From an uncultured Winogradskyella sp. (GTDB lineage: Bacteria; Bacteroidota; Bacteroidia; Flavobacteriales; Flavobacteriaceae), in NCBI GenBank assembly GCA_913055905.1, contig CAJXLB010000001.1, positions 682,001 through 746,000 of the forward strand: a stretch of 64,000 nucleotides of DNA. The letters are read 5' to 3'. The notes under the pieces are model-generated. The model did not search any database and had not been told where the DNA came from. It saw only the letters and a list, made by a program, of their open reading frames with translations. Position 1 is the stretch's first letter. Each line of letters begins with the position of its first letter. Shown in pieces: positions 51,327 to 58,391 of the stretch. The translations under genes and the position numbers were made by a program.

Positions 51327-51334
51327 TAGATTTG
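51327..51334 (+). promoter_or_regulatory. -7 box for the reductase-ferredoxin pair
   Basis: TAGATTTG is a perfect TAnnTTTG element 19 bases before the ATG at 51354. Confidence 0.55.
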
Positions 51335-51353
51335 TTTTCCAATTTAACTTTAG

Positions 51354-52409
51354 ATGATAACAACAGATATAATTATTATAGGTGCTGGTCCTACGGGACT
51401 TTTTGCCGTTTTTGAAGCAGGACTGTTAAAACTGAAGTGCCATCTCATAGATGCTTTGCCACAACCAGGAGGTCAGTGTTCTGAAATCTATCCTAAGAAG
51501 CCTATTTATGATATTCCAGCATATCCAGAAATTCTTGCAGGTGACCTCACGGATAAGTTGATGGAGCAATGCAAACAATTTCAGCCAGGATTTACACTGG
51601 GTGAGCGTGCTGAAACTATAGATAAGCAAGAAGATGGAACGTTTATCGTTACCACAAACAAAGGAACGCAACACAAAGCTCCAGTTGTAGCCATAGCAGG
51701 AGGACTCGGAAGCTTCGAGCCTCGTAAACCACTCATAGATAACATATCAGACTACGAGGACAAGGGTGTAGAATACATGATTAAGGAGCCTGAAATATAT
51801 CGCGATAAAGACGTCGTTATTGCTGGAGGAGGTGACTCTGCGTTAGATTGGAGTATTTTCCTGGCAGATGTAGCTAAAAGTGTCACTTTAGTTCACCGAA
51901 GAAATGAGTTTAGAGGGCATCTGGATTCGGTTGAGAAAGTACAGGAATTAAAAAATTTGGGTAAAATAGATCTGATTACACCAGCAGAAGTTACTGCAAT
52001 TAAAGGTGATAGTAAGGTTGAAGCTGTTGAAATTACCAAAAAGGATGAAAATACGATTATAGTAAAAACCGATCACTTTATTCCTCTATTTGGGTTATCT
52101 CCAAAACTCGGACCGATTGCAAATTGGGGATTAGAAATAGAAAAGAATGCCATAAAAGTTAACAACGCCCTAGATTATCAAACTAATATTCCAGGCATCT
52201 TCGCCATTGGCGATGTTAATACATACCCTGGAAAACTCAAGCTAATTTTATGTGGTTTTCACGAAGCTACACTTATGTGCCAGGCAGCTTATCAAATCAT
52301 TAATCCAGGAAAGCGATACGTTTTAAAATACACAACAGTAAGTGGTGTGGATGGTTTTGATGGCACACGAAAGGAAGCGCCAAAAGCAGTAGTAAAGGCT
52401 ATCGAATAG
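51354..52409 (+). CDS. Ferredoxin-NADP reductase, thioredoxin-reductase-like (YumC type)
   Basis: A 351-residue FAD enzyme that moves electrons between NADPH and ferredoxin. It has IIIIGAGPTGLFAVFEAGLL for FAD, DALPQPGGQCSEIYPKKPIY, the NADPH motif VVIAGGGDSALDWSIFLADV, RRNEFRGHLDSVEK, and IPGIFAIGDVNTYPGKLKLI. It lacks the CxxC active site of thioredoxin reductase, as expected for this group. The gene is coupled to a 2Fe-2S ferredoxin (one-base overlap) and has its own promoter with a CRP/FNR-like site. The pair most likely supplies electrons for Fe-S or oxygenase chemistry. Confidence 0.93.
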   Translation: MITTDIIIIGAGPTGLFAVFEAGLLKLKCHLIDALPQPGGQCSEIYPKKPIYDIPAYPEILAGDLTDKLMEQCKQFQPGFTLGERAETIDKQEDGTFIVTTNKGTQHKAPVVAIAGGLGSFEPRKPLIDNISDYEDKGVEYMIKEPEIYRDKDVVIAGGGDSALDWSIFLADVAKSVTLVHRRNEFRGHLDSVEKVQELKNLGKIDLITPAEVTAIKGDSKVEAVEITKKDENTIIVKTDHFIPLFGLSPKLGPIANWGLEIEKNAIKVNNALDYQTNIPGIFAIGDVNTYPGKLKLILCGFHEATLMCQAAYQIINPGKRYVLKYTTVSGVDGFDGTRKEAPKAVVKAIE

Positions 52410-52744
52410 TGGACAATCAAGACGTTTCAATAACAATTATTGACAGGGAAGGCGAGACGCACAATATTCAGGCACCTACTGATATGGCGATGAATCTTAT
52501 GGAAGTGGTCCGTTCTTTCGAATTAGCACCAGAAGGCACCATAGGTGTCTGTGGTGGAATGGCCATGTGCGCGTCATGCCAATGCTATATTTTAAGTGAT
52601 ACAGAACTTCCCGAAATGCAAGATGATGAAGAGGCAATGCTCTCTGAAGCATTTTATGTCAAGGATAATAGCCGTTTGGGCTGTCAAATTCCAATTACTC
52701 CAGAAATAGAAGGCTTAATTGTGGAGTTAGCTCCTGAGAGTTAA
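52409..52744 (+). CDS. 2Fe-2S ferredoxin
   Basis: A 111-residue electron carrier with the cluster pattern of vertebrate-type/ISC ferredoxins: IGVCGGMAMCASCQCYILSD supplies three Cys and LGCQIPITPEI the fourth. VRSFELAPEG precedes the motif, similar to adrenodoxin-like proteins. The GTG start overlaps the stop of the reductase gene by one base, so reductase and ferredoxin are made together. The end overlaps the convergent SGNH hydrolase gene by four bases. Confidence 0.93.
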   Translation: MDNQDVSITIIDREGETHNIQAPTDMAMNLMEVVRSFELAPEGTIGVCGGMAMCASCQCYILSDTELPEMQDDEEAMLSEAFYVKDNSRLGCQIPITPEIEGLIVELAPES

Positions 52745-53550
52745 TCGTGCTCTAGCTGTAGCTTTTCTATGGCAATAGGTAAAAGCCGTTCAACAAATTT
52801 TGTGTAAGCTAGACTTGAAGGATGTAAACCATCTGAAGCCACTAAGTCTGTGTTTTCAAGTCCTTGTCGTGTAATATCAGTTATGTAAACGTAAGATATG
52901 TTCTCTTGGTTGCAGTACGATTCTGCAAAACTGTTATAATTGTCTATTTCAGATGATATAGTAGCTGCATTACCTTGTCCTTGGCCAAAAGGCGTGTACG
53001 CGTAATCGGGAATGGATATTACAATCACCCTGCTTTTATCCCCTTGTGCGGCTTCTATAGATGTCTCAACAAGTTCTGGGAATTCTGATATATAAGTCGA
53101 AAACGGAAGACTTTGATATTGATTATTAACACCAATTAAAAGGGTGACCAAATCATAGTCGGTAGCTAAGTTGGCTGCGTTAATAGCATTAATCAAATTA
53201 GTAGTGGTCCAACCTGTTTGGGCAATGACATCGACTTCCCAAGATGAGTCTTCAAATCTTTGAGCTAAACTGTCCTTTAATTGCTCTGGAAAACGGCAGG
53301 TTGAACAAACGCTCTCACCAATAGTGTAACTATCGCCTAAGGATAAAATGTTATAAAGGTCAGTATTGGTTTCGTTTCCAGTAGTATCAGTATCTGAAGT
53401 TGTGTCGGTATCATCATCAGTACCTCCATTGGATTCGTCATCCGTAGTATTTTGATGAGAGTCGGGTGTTCCCGGTTCTAGTCGTAATTCTTCCGAATTG
53501 CAACCAAGCACAAAAACGAGGGCAAGAAGTAAAACGATTTTCTTTTTCAT
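52741..53550 (-). CDS. SGNH/GDSL hydrolase lipoprotein
   Basis: A 269-residue exported lipoprotein (signal MKKKIVLLLALVFVLGC, Cys17) with an acidic Thr/Asp-rich linker to about residue 65. The hydrolase domain shows NILSLGDSYTIGESV (catalytic Ser in GDS), LIGVNNQYQS (block III Asn), and DGLHPSSLAYTKFV with the Asp-His pair, giving an intact esterase or acetylhydrolase site. It acts at the envelope on an unknown ester. A terminator lies just upstream that belongs to the dehydrogenase gene transcribed toward it. Confidence 0.88.
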   Translation of the reverse strand: MKKKIVLLLALVFVLGCNSEELRLEPGTPDSHQNTTDDESNGGTDDDTDTTSDTDTTGNETNTDLYNILSLGDSYTIGESVCSTCRFPEQLKDSLAQRFEDSSWEVDVIAQTGWTTTNLINAINAANLATDYDLVTLLIGVNNQYQSLPFSTYISEFPELVETSIEAAQGDKSRVIVISIPDYAYTPFGQGQGNAATISSEIDNYNSFAESYCNQENISYVYITDITRQGLENTDLVASDGLHPSSLAYTKFVERLLPIAIEKLQLEHD

Positions 53551-53573
53551 ACTTTAAAGATACAACTTAATAA

Positions 53574-53600
53574 AAAAGCCTCCACAACTTGGAGGCTTTT
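53574..53600 (-). terminator. Terminator after the acyl-CoA dehydrogenase gene
   Basis: AAAAGCCTCC (53574-53583) pairs with GGAGGCTTTT (53591-53600) with a seven-base loop; transcription from the right ends in a T-run. Confidence 0.85.
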
Positions 53601-53618
53601 AGATAAGTTTACTCGAGT

Positions 53619-54797
53619 TTATTTGAAGGCATTGAGCCCAGTAATATCCAATCCCGTAATTAATAAATGAATGTCGTGTGTTCCTTCATAGGTAATGACA
53701 CTTTCTAAATTCATCATATGTCTCATGATACTATATTCACCTGTAATTCCCATACCGCCGAGTATTTGTCTTGCTTCGCGGGCAATTTTTATAGCCATTT
53801 CCACATTGTTTCGCTTGGCCATGGATATTTGAGCAGAAGTTGCTCTGTTCTCATTTTTAAGCTGTCCAAGTCTAAAGGCTAATAACTGGGCCTTAGTGAT
53901 TTCGGTAATCATTTCAGCTAATTTCTTTTGTTGGAGTTGAAAAGCTGCTATAGGTTTTCCAAATTGAATTCGCTCCTTAGCATACCGCAGTGCAGTATCA
54001 TAACAATCCATTGCCGCTCCAATTGCACCCCAAGCAATGCCGTAACGCGCAGAGTCCAAACATCCGAGTGGTGCTCCTAATCCAGACTTATTTGGTAGTA
54101 AATTTTCTTTGGGCACCTTAACATCCTGAAATATCAACTCGCCCGTAGCCGAAGCTCTTAAGGACCATTTGTTATGTGTTTCTGGAGTAGAAAAACCTTC
54201 CATGCCGCGTTCTACAATTAAACCGTGGATACGACCTTCCTCATTTTTTGCCCATACCACAGCTATATCGCAAAAAGGACTGTTAGAAATCCAGAGTTTC
54301 GCGCCATTTAAGAGATAATGGTCTCCCATATCCTTATAATGGGTTACCATGCCACCAGGATTGGAGCCATGGTCTGGCTCGGTAAGACCAAAGGAGCCCA
54401 TCCACTCGCCAGTTGCTAATTTAGGTAAATATTTTTGGCGCTGCTCATCATTACCATATTTCCAGATAGGATACATAACTAAAGACGACTGCACAGACGC
54501 TGTACTTCTCACACCCGAATCGCCTCGTTCTATTTCCTGCATTATCAAGCCATAAGAAATCTGATCTAAGCCCGCACCTCCATATTCTTCAGGGATATAA
54601 GGACCAAAAGCACCAATTTCAGCGAGACCTCCAATAATTGATTTTGGAAATTCGGCCTTTTGTGCTGCCTCTTCGATGATAGGTGACACATCACGTTTTA
54701 CCCATTCACGGGCAGCTTCTCTTACCAATTTGTGTTCTTCAGACAACAAATCGTCAAGGTTGTAATAGTCTGGTGCTTCAAATAAATCTGGCTTCAT
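53619..54797 (-). CDS. Acyl-CoA dehydrogenase, glutaryl-CoA dehydrogenase type
   Basis: A 392-residue cytoplasmic flavoenzyme. It has PYIPEEYGGAGLDQISYGLI, FGLTEPDHGSNPGGMVTHYK, WISNSPFCDIAVVWAKNEEG, IAWGAIGAAMDCYDTALRYA, and the catalytic Glu in TYEGTHDIH near residue 375. The order and EPDHGSN are typical of glutaryl-CoA dehydrogenases, which decarboxylate glutaryl-CoA to crotonyl-CoA in lysine and tryptophan breakdown. This could link to the saccharopine-dehydrogenase-like gene in the window, but they are 20 kb apart. The -7 box TACTTTTG lies at 54820-54827. Confidence 0.92.
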   Translation of the reverse strand: MKPDLFEAPDYYNLDDLLSEEHKLVREAAREWVKRDVSPIIEEAAQKAEFPKSIIGGLAEIGAFGPYIPEEYGGAGLDQISYGLIMQEIERGDSGVRSTASVQSSLVMYPIWKYGNDEQRQKYLPKLATGEWMGSFGLTEPDHGSNPGGMVTHYKDMGDHYLLNGAKLWISNSPFCDIAVVWAKNEEGRIHGLIVERGMEGFSTPETHNKWSLRASATGELIFQDVKVPKENLLPNKSGLGAPLGCLDSARYGIAWGAIGAAMDCYDTALRYAKERIQFGKPIAAFQLQQKKLAEMITEITKAQLLAFRLGQLKNENRATSAQISMAKRNNVEMAIKIAREARQILGGMGITGEYSIMRHMMNLESVITYEGTHDIHLLITGLDITGLNAFK

Positions 54798-54819
54798 AAG
54801 TATGACAATATTATGGTCA

Positions 54820-54827
54820 CAAAAGTA
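54820..54827 (-). promoter_or_regulatory. -7 box for the glutaryl-CoA dehydrogenase-type gene
   Basis: The minus strand reads TACTTTTG, a perfect TAnnTTTG element 22 bases before the ATG at 54797. Confidence 0.5.
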
Positions 54828-54858
54828 ACGAAAACGTTTTCATTGCCCAATAGTAAGA

Positions 54859-55584
54859 CTACATTTTAAGATAGAAATCCTTCGTTAAATCGGTATAGCT
54901 TTTAGTGTAATTATGGCGCCCTGTTTCAATAATTAAAGTCGAAGGTTTTATTAGCTTGCTCGTTTTGGAGAATTCTATAAGACTGCGCTTTATTTCAGAA
55001 TCAGCATGTCCTTTTACGTTTAAGATGCGATTAGGAAATAATTGGTGCTTTTTTGCAAGATGAATAAAACGAGCTTCTTCCCGGTAGGGAAGAATAACGG
55101 AAAAAACACCGGAATCTGATAACAACTTGCTCACTGCATAGAGTAGATGCTCAAAAGGCATGGCATCTTGAAATCTAGCCTTGTTTCTGGACTCTTGCTG
55201 TGTTTTATAGGTGTCTGAATAAAAAGGTGGATTGCAAATAATAAGGTCATAGCTGTCATCAACCTCTTCAACATATTCAAGAAGAGCGGCATGGTAGCAA
55301 AACAGACGGTTAGCCCAAGGGGAATTTTCAAAATTCTCAACACATTGTTCGTAGGCGTTTGCATCAATTTCAATGGCTTCAATTAAGGCGTCAGGGCATC
55401 TTTGGGCCAGCATAAGACTTAACACACCAGTACCAGCACCTATATCTAAAATTTCAGTTGGATTTGTGTCAATAGAGGTCCAAGCTCCTAATAAAACACT
55501 ATCCGTGCCTATTTTCATGGCGCAACGATCTTGCTTAACCGTAAACTGTTTGAATTTGAAAGGTTTACTCAAGGTACAAGTCAA
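54859..55584 (-). CDS. tRNA1(Val) adenine-37 N6-methyltransferase-like
   Basis: A 241-residue SAM-dependent methyltransferase of the TrmN6/YfiC group. It shows FKFKQFTVKQDRCAMKIGTD SVLLGAW, the SAM motif ILDIGAGTGVLSLMLAQRC, AIEIDANAYEQCVENFENSP, and the catalytic NPPF (LIICNPPFYSD). YfiC methylates A37 of a valine tRNA; this is inferred by family. Its start overlaps the rimM stop by 20 bases, and rpsP and rimM precede it on the same strand, a translation-related cluster. Confidence 0.9.
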   Translation of the reverse strand: MTCTLSKPFKFKQFTVKQDRCAMKIGTDSVLLGAWTSIDTNPTEILDIGAGTGVLSLMLAQRCPDALIEAIEIDANAYEQCVENFENSPWANRLFCYHAALLEYVEEVDDSYDLIICNPPFYSDTYKTQQESRNKARFQDAMPFEHLLYAVSKLLSDSGVFSVILPYREEARFIHLAKKHQLFPNRILNVKGHADSEIKRSLIEFSKTSKLIKPSTLIIETGRHNYTKSYTDLTKDFYLKM

Positions 55585-56092
55585 TTAATCCGTCCGGTAA
55601 ATCCATTAAAATGGTTTTATCCTTACGATTTAATTCAAGGATAAATTCGTCATGCATTGGAATTAAAAGTTCAGTGCCGTCTCTATCTACTTCGAATAAG
55701 GCCTGAGCTGTAGTATCATTAACAGCCTTTATGATACCTACCTCGCCAAAGGACTTATCGCTAATTTTAAAGCCAATCACCTCGTGAAAATAAAACTTAT
55801 TGCCCTCTAAAGGAGGTAATAAATCTAAAGGAAGGTAAAGGTCGCATTTCAATAAGGCATCTGCGTCGCCCTCATTTGAGACATCCTCAAGTTTTAGGCG
55901 AAGAAGATTTGATTTGTGTAATTGTGAGTTCTCTATAAAAAACGGTACCAGATGGCCTTTGAGGTCAACAAAAACAGCATCTAAAGAATCATATAGTTCT
56001 GGTTCATCGGTATCTAATTTGGCCAATAGCTCACCTTTGAAACTGTATTTCTTTACAATTTTACCAAGATAAAAACAGTCCTCTTTTTTCAT
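55565..56092 (-). CDS. rimM: Ribosome maturation factor RimM
   Basis: It assists 30S maturation by binding ribosomal protein S19 and 16S rRNA helices 31 and 33b. The 175-residue protein has the RimM N-terminal barrel (FYLGKIVKKYSFKGELLAKL) and the C-terminal PRC-barrel (YFHEVIGFKISDKSFGEVGI, ELLIPMHDEFILELNRKDK TI). The ATG at 56092 is preferred to a GTG at 56113 that would start inside the adjacent repeat element. It is placed after rpsP, a conserved pairing. Confidence 0.95.
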   Translation of the reverse strand: MKKEDCFYLGKIVKKYSFKGELLAKLDTDEPELYDSLDAVFVDLKGHLVPFFIENSQLHKSNLLRLKLEDVSNEGDADALLKCDLYLPLDLLPPLEGNKFYFHEVIGFKISDKSFGEVGIIKAVNDTTAQALFEVDRDGTELLIPMHDEFILELNRKDKTILMDLPDGLIDLYLE

Positions 56093-56106
56093 GACAAACG
56101 GTTTAT

Positions 56107-56135
56107 TTGTCACCCTGAATTTATTTCAGGGCCTT
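56107..56135. repeat. REP-like palindromic repeat unit
   Basis: The core CCCTGAA-TTTAT-TTCAGGG forms a perfect seven-base stem and sits in a TGTCACCCTGAATT context like a short repeat found scattered in many Bacteroidota and other genomes. Only one copy is in this window, so its repeat nature here is from general knowledge. Confidence 0.4.
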
Positions 56136-56150
56136 TTAATAGATTTTGAA

Positions 56151-56173
56151 ATGCTCAATATGGCATTGAGCAT
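56151..56173. repeat. Inverted repeat in the rpsP-rimM gap
   Basis: ATGCTCAAT and ATTGAGCAT form a perfect nine-base stem with an ATGGC loop. It lies between the rpsP terminator and the REP-like unit. Confidence 0.45.
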
Positions 56174-56203
56174 AAAAAAAACCCAGACACTGTGGCCTGG
56201 GTT
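56174..56203 (-). terminator. Terminator after rpsP
   Basis: AACCCAG (56180-56186) and CTGGGTT (56197-56203) pair, and on the minus strand a run of seven T follows. It would limit read-through into rimM. Confidence 0.75.
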
Positions 56204-56226
56204 AAAAGTATAAAATCTAAATTATT

Positions 56227-56745
56227 TTATTCTTCTTCGTTTGAAGCAGTAGCTTCTGCTGCTTCCGTAGCTTCTTCAGCAACTTCTTCCTCAACCACTG
56301 GAGCTGCCGCTGCAATTCTAGCTTCGTTAACTGCTTTTTCAGCCTCTAATGCTTTAGCTTTGGCCTCTGCTTCGGCTTTTGATAAACCATCAGCTTTGGC
56401 TTGAATTTTAGCTGCTTTCTCTTCCAACCAAGCGTTGAATTTTGCTTCAGCCTGTTCTTCAGTCAGCGCACCTTTTTTAACACCACCGGCCAAATGCTTT
56501 TTTAATAAAGCGCCTTTATAGGACAAAATGGCTCTAGCAGTATCTGTTGGTTGAGCTCCGTTTTCTAACCACTTTACAGCACCATCAACGTCAAGTTCTA
56601 CAGTAGCTGGGTTAGTATTAGGATTGTATGCGCCTAATTTTTCTAGGTACTTACCATCTCTCTTTGCGCGTGAATCCGCGGCTACAATCCAGTAATAAGG
56701 CTTTCCTTTCTTACCGTGTCTTTGTAATCTAATTTTTACTGGCAT
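56227..56745 (-). CDS. rpsP: 30S ribosomal protein S16 with long C-terminal extension
   Basis: An essential ribosomal protein that supports 30S assembly. Residues 1-80 are standard S16: [42 protein letters not shown]. Standard S16 has about 80-90 residues; this one has 172. The tail is rich in Ala, Glu and Lys ([20 protein letters not shown]) and probably helical or disordered. Such tails are typical of Bacteroidota. It leads a set with rimM and the tRNA methyltransferase. Its leader has a small hairpin. Confidence 0.96.
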   Translation of the reverse strand: MPVKIRLQRHGKKGKPYYWIVAADSRAKRDGKYLEKLGAYNPNTNPATVELDVDGAVKWLENGAQPTDTARAILSYKGALLKKHLAGGVKKGALTEEQAEAKFNAWLEEKAAKIQAKADGLSKAEAEAKAKALEAEKAVNEARIAAAAPVVEEEVAEEATEAAEATASNEEE

Positions 56746-56760
56746 ATAAAATTAATTAGT

Positions 56761-56775
56761 GAGGTTCTCGACCTC
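56761..56775. other. Leader hairpin of rpsP
   Basis: GAGGT-TCTCG-ACCTC forms a five-base stem in the transcript leader, between the -7 box (56793-56800) and the ATG at 56745. It could take part in autoregulation. Confidence 0.35.
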
Positions 56776-56792
56776 TGTTATTAATGAGGGCG

Positions 56793-56800
56793 CAAAGATA
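56793..56800 (-). promoter_or_regulatory. -7 box for rpsP
   Basis: The minus strand reads TATCTTTG, a perfect TAnnTTTG element, giving a leader of about 45 bases. Confidence 0.6.
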
Positions 56801-56857
56801 GTATAATTTTTTAATTTTCAATACGTTGTTAACATTAGAATATTTTAAAAATTAGTT

Positions 56858-56865
56858 TACTTTTG
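56858..56865 (+). promoter_or_regulatory. -7 box for the DUF6252 gene
   Basis: TACTTTTG is a perfect TAnnTTTG element 46 bases before the ATG at 56912. Confidence 0.45.
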
Positions 56866-56911
56866 AAGAGCCCGTAATTTTAAAGTTACCATGGAATTTT
56901 AATACTGACAC

Positions 56912-57610
56912 ATGAAACGAATTTTTCTTTTTATAGCAACGATTTTTATAGCCTATTCTTGTAGTGACGATGTAGAATTTAATACTCCAGCCATGCAAGG
57001 GAATAAAGATGGCGTAACGTGGAAATCCGATTATCAAGCGGCAGATATTGATTTTGGAGGATTTTTGTTTGAAGGAGGTACAGGTGTCGAAACCTTACAG
57101 CTTATTACACCAACGGATGGCGCAGGCTTATTTCCATTATCAGCATCAAGTGCAGCAGTTGCCATTTTCCAAGATGCAGATGGAACGGTGTATTCAACAG
57201 CAAATGAACCTGATCCAGATTTTACATTGTATCCCTTAGACCCAGAAAATAATTTTATCCGTGTTTCTGAAATTAACAATAATACTGACCCAAAGCTAAT
57301 AACGGGCGAATTTAAATTTACGGCCTTTTCAAGTGATGGATTCAGTGCCGTAAATTTTATTGATGGCGTGTTTTATCGCGTGCCTCTTGTTGGTGGATTG
57401 TTAGCCATCGGAGACGAAAATCAGTGCTTGCAAGCCAGTCAGGCGCTAGGTACTGCTCAATCTAATTTTAATAATACTCCTGCAGATGACCCTAATTATT
57501 CAGAGGTTTGTACGGCCTATAGGGTTGCTCTCGAGGAGGCTATTGAGGCTTGTGGTGACGATTCAGGAGAATTGCAACAAACTATTGATGGTCTTGGAGA
57601 TTGCTTATAA
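56912..57610 (+). CDS. DUF6252-like lipoprotein
   Basis: A 232-residue lipoprotein with signal MKRIFLFIATIFIAYSC (Cys17). The body starts MQGNKDGVTWKSDYQAADID and continues as a beta-rich domain with FRVSEINNN-like and GEFKFTAFSSDGFSAVNFID, typical of DUF6252 proteins in Flavobacteriaceae. A C-terminal segment of about 55 residues has Cys residues and a helical repeat (QCLQASQALGTAQSNF and EVCTAYRVALEEAIEACGDD). Function unknown. It stands alone with its own promoter and a terminator. Confidence 0.8.
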   Translation: MKRIFLFIATIFIAYSCSDDVEFNTPAMQGNKDGVTWKSDYQAADIDFGGFLFEGGTGVETLQLITPTDGAGLFPLSASSAAVAIFQDADGTVYSTANEPDPDFTLYPLDPENNFIRVSEINNNTDPKLITGEFKFTAFSSDGFSAVNFIDGVFYRVPLVGGLLAIGDENQCLQASQALGTAQSNFNNTPADDPNYSEVCTAYRVALEEAIEACGDDSGELQQTIDGLGDCL

Positions 57611-57637
57611 CGGTCTTGGTAAAAAACATAAAAAGTG

Positions 57638-57667
57638 AAGCATCGTTTTTTGACGATGCTTTTTTTG
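57638..57667 (+). terminator. Terminator after the DUF6252 gene
   Basis: AAGCATCGT (57638-57646) pairs with ACGATGCTT (57653-57661) and a T-run follows. Confidence 0.88.
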
Positions 57668-57706
57668 TTAAAAACCGTTAAATCAAGGAATTAACTGTTA
57701 AGATAC

Positions 57707-57735
57707 TTGACATAGGCCTCTTTATACGTTATACT
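57707..57735 (+). promoter_or_regulatory. E. coli-like promoter of the four-helix-bundle gene
   Basis: TTGACA (57707-57712), a 17-base spacer and TATACT (57730-57735) match the proteobacterial sigma-70 promoter rather than the Bacteroidota TAnnTTTG type seen for most other genes in this window. It may mark use of an alternative sigma factor. Confidence 0.5.
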
Positions 57736-57804
57736 ATATATGCAGATGTGAAACAATACGCATCTCTAAAGAAATTATTGAAATATTTAAATGAAAAGGA
57801 TATT

Positions 57805-58254
57805 ATGAAGTACGAAAAAATTATTTCAGACAAATTAAATGAATTGCTAATCAAGAATTATGACGCTGAGAAAGGCTACATCAATGCCATGAAGGAAGTT
57901 GACAATGTCAATGTAAAAGACTTCTTTAAGAAAAGAGCTGAAGAACGCGCTAGATTCGCTAGACAATTGAGAACTGAGATTTTAACTTACGGCGAATTAC
58001 CGGAAGATTCGGGTAGTATTAAAGGTGCATTGCACAGAAACTGGATGACCTTGAAAGCTACTTTTTCATCTAACAATGAAGAAACCATTTTAACCGAAGC
58101 TTTAAGAGGCGAAAAAGCGAGTTTAGACGAATACAATGAATTATTGACAGATTCCAGTTTTCCTTCTAGATTACAGGATTTGTTGCGAGAACAGCGCAAT
58201 GCGATTGAAGCAGCAATTAATTCAGTGAAAATGTATGAGGAAGTAGTGTCATAA
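57805..58254 (+). CDS. PA2169/DUF2383-type four-helix-bundle protein
   Basis: A 149-residue all-helical protein. It shows KYEKIISDKLNELLIKNYDA EKGYINAMKEV, FFKKRAEERARFARQLRTEI, GSIKGALHRNWMTLKATFSS, and LTEALRGEKASLDEYNELL, matching the ferritin-like DUF2383 family. Members are linked to stress or stationary phase; the function is not known. I chose the ATG at 57805 over a GTG at 57748: family members start at this Met, and the extra 19 residues are not conserved. The promoter type supports separate, perhaps stress-related, control. Confidence 0.82.
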   Translation: MKYEKIISDKLNELLIKNYDAEKGYINAMKEVDNVNVKDFFKKRAEERARFARQLRTEILTYGELPEDSGSIKGALHRNWMTLKATFSSNNEETILTEALRGEKASLDEYNELLTDSSFPSRLQDLLREQRNAIEAAINSVKMYEEVVS

Positions 58255-58281
58255 GACTACAGAATATACTAAGATTAAGAG

Positions 58282-58304
58282 CCACGCGAAAGCGTGGTTT
58301 TTTT
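58282..58304 (+). terminator. Terminator after the four-helix-bundle gene
   Basis: CCACGC-GAAA-GCGTGG with a stable GNRA loop is followed by seven T. Confidence 0.92.
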
Positions 58305-58391
58305 GTTTACAACTGTTTATAACTTTTGCTTCATAAAATAGCTTCATTTAGTATTTTTAAAGTTCTCTTTTGGACAAACAAAACACCTTTT

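Noticed and set aside
54799..54822. TGAC-N9-GTCA inverted repeat near the acyl-CoA dehydrogenase start as a third CRP/FNR-like site.
   Set aside because: The half-sites are nine bases apart rather than four, and the match does not extend to TGTGA-N6-TCACA.
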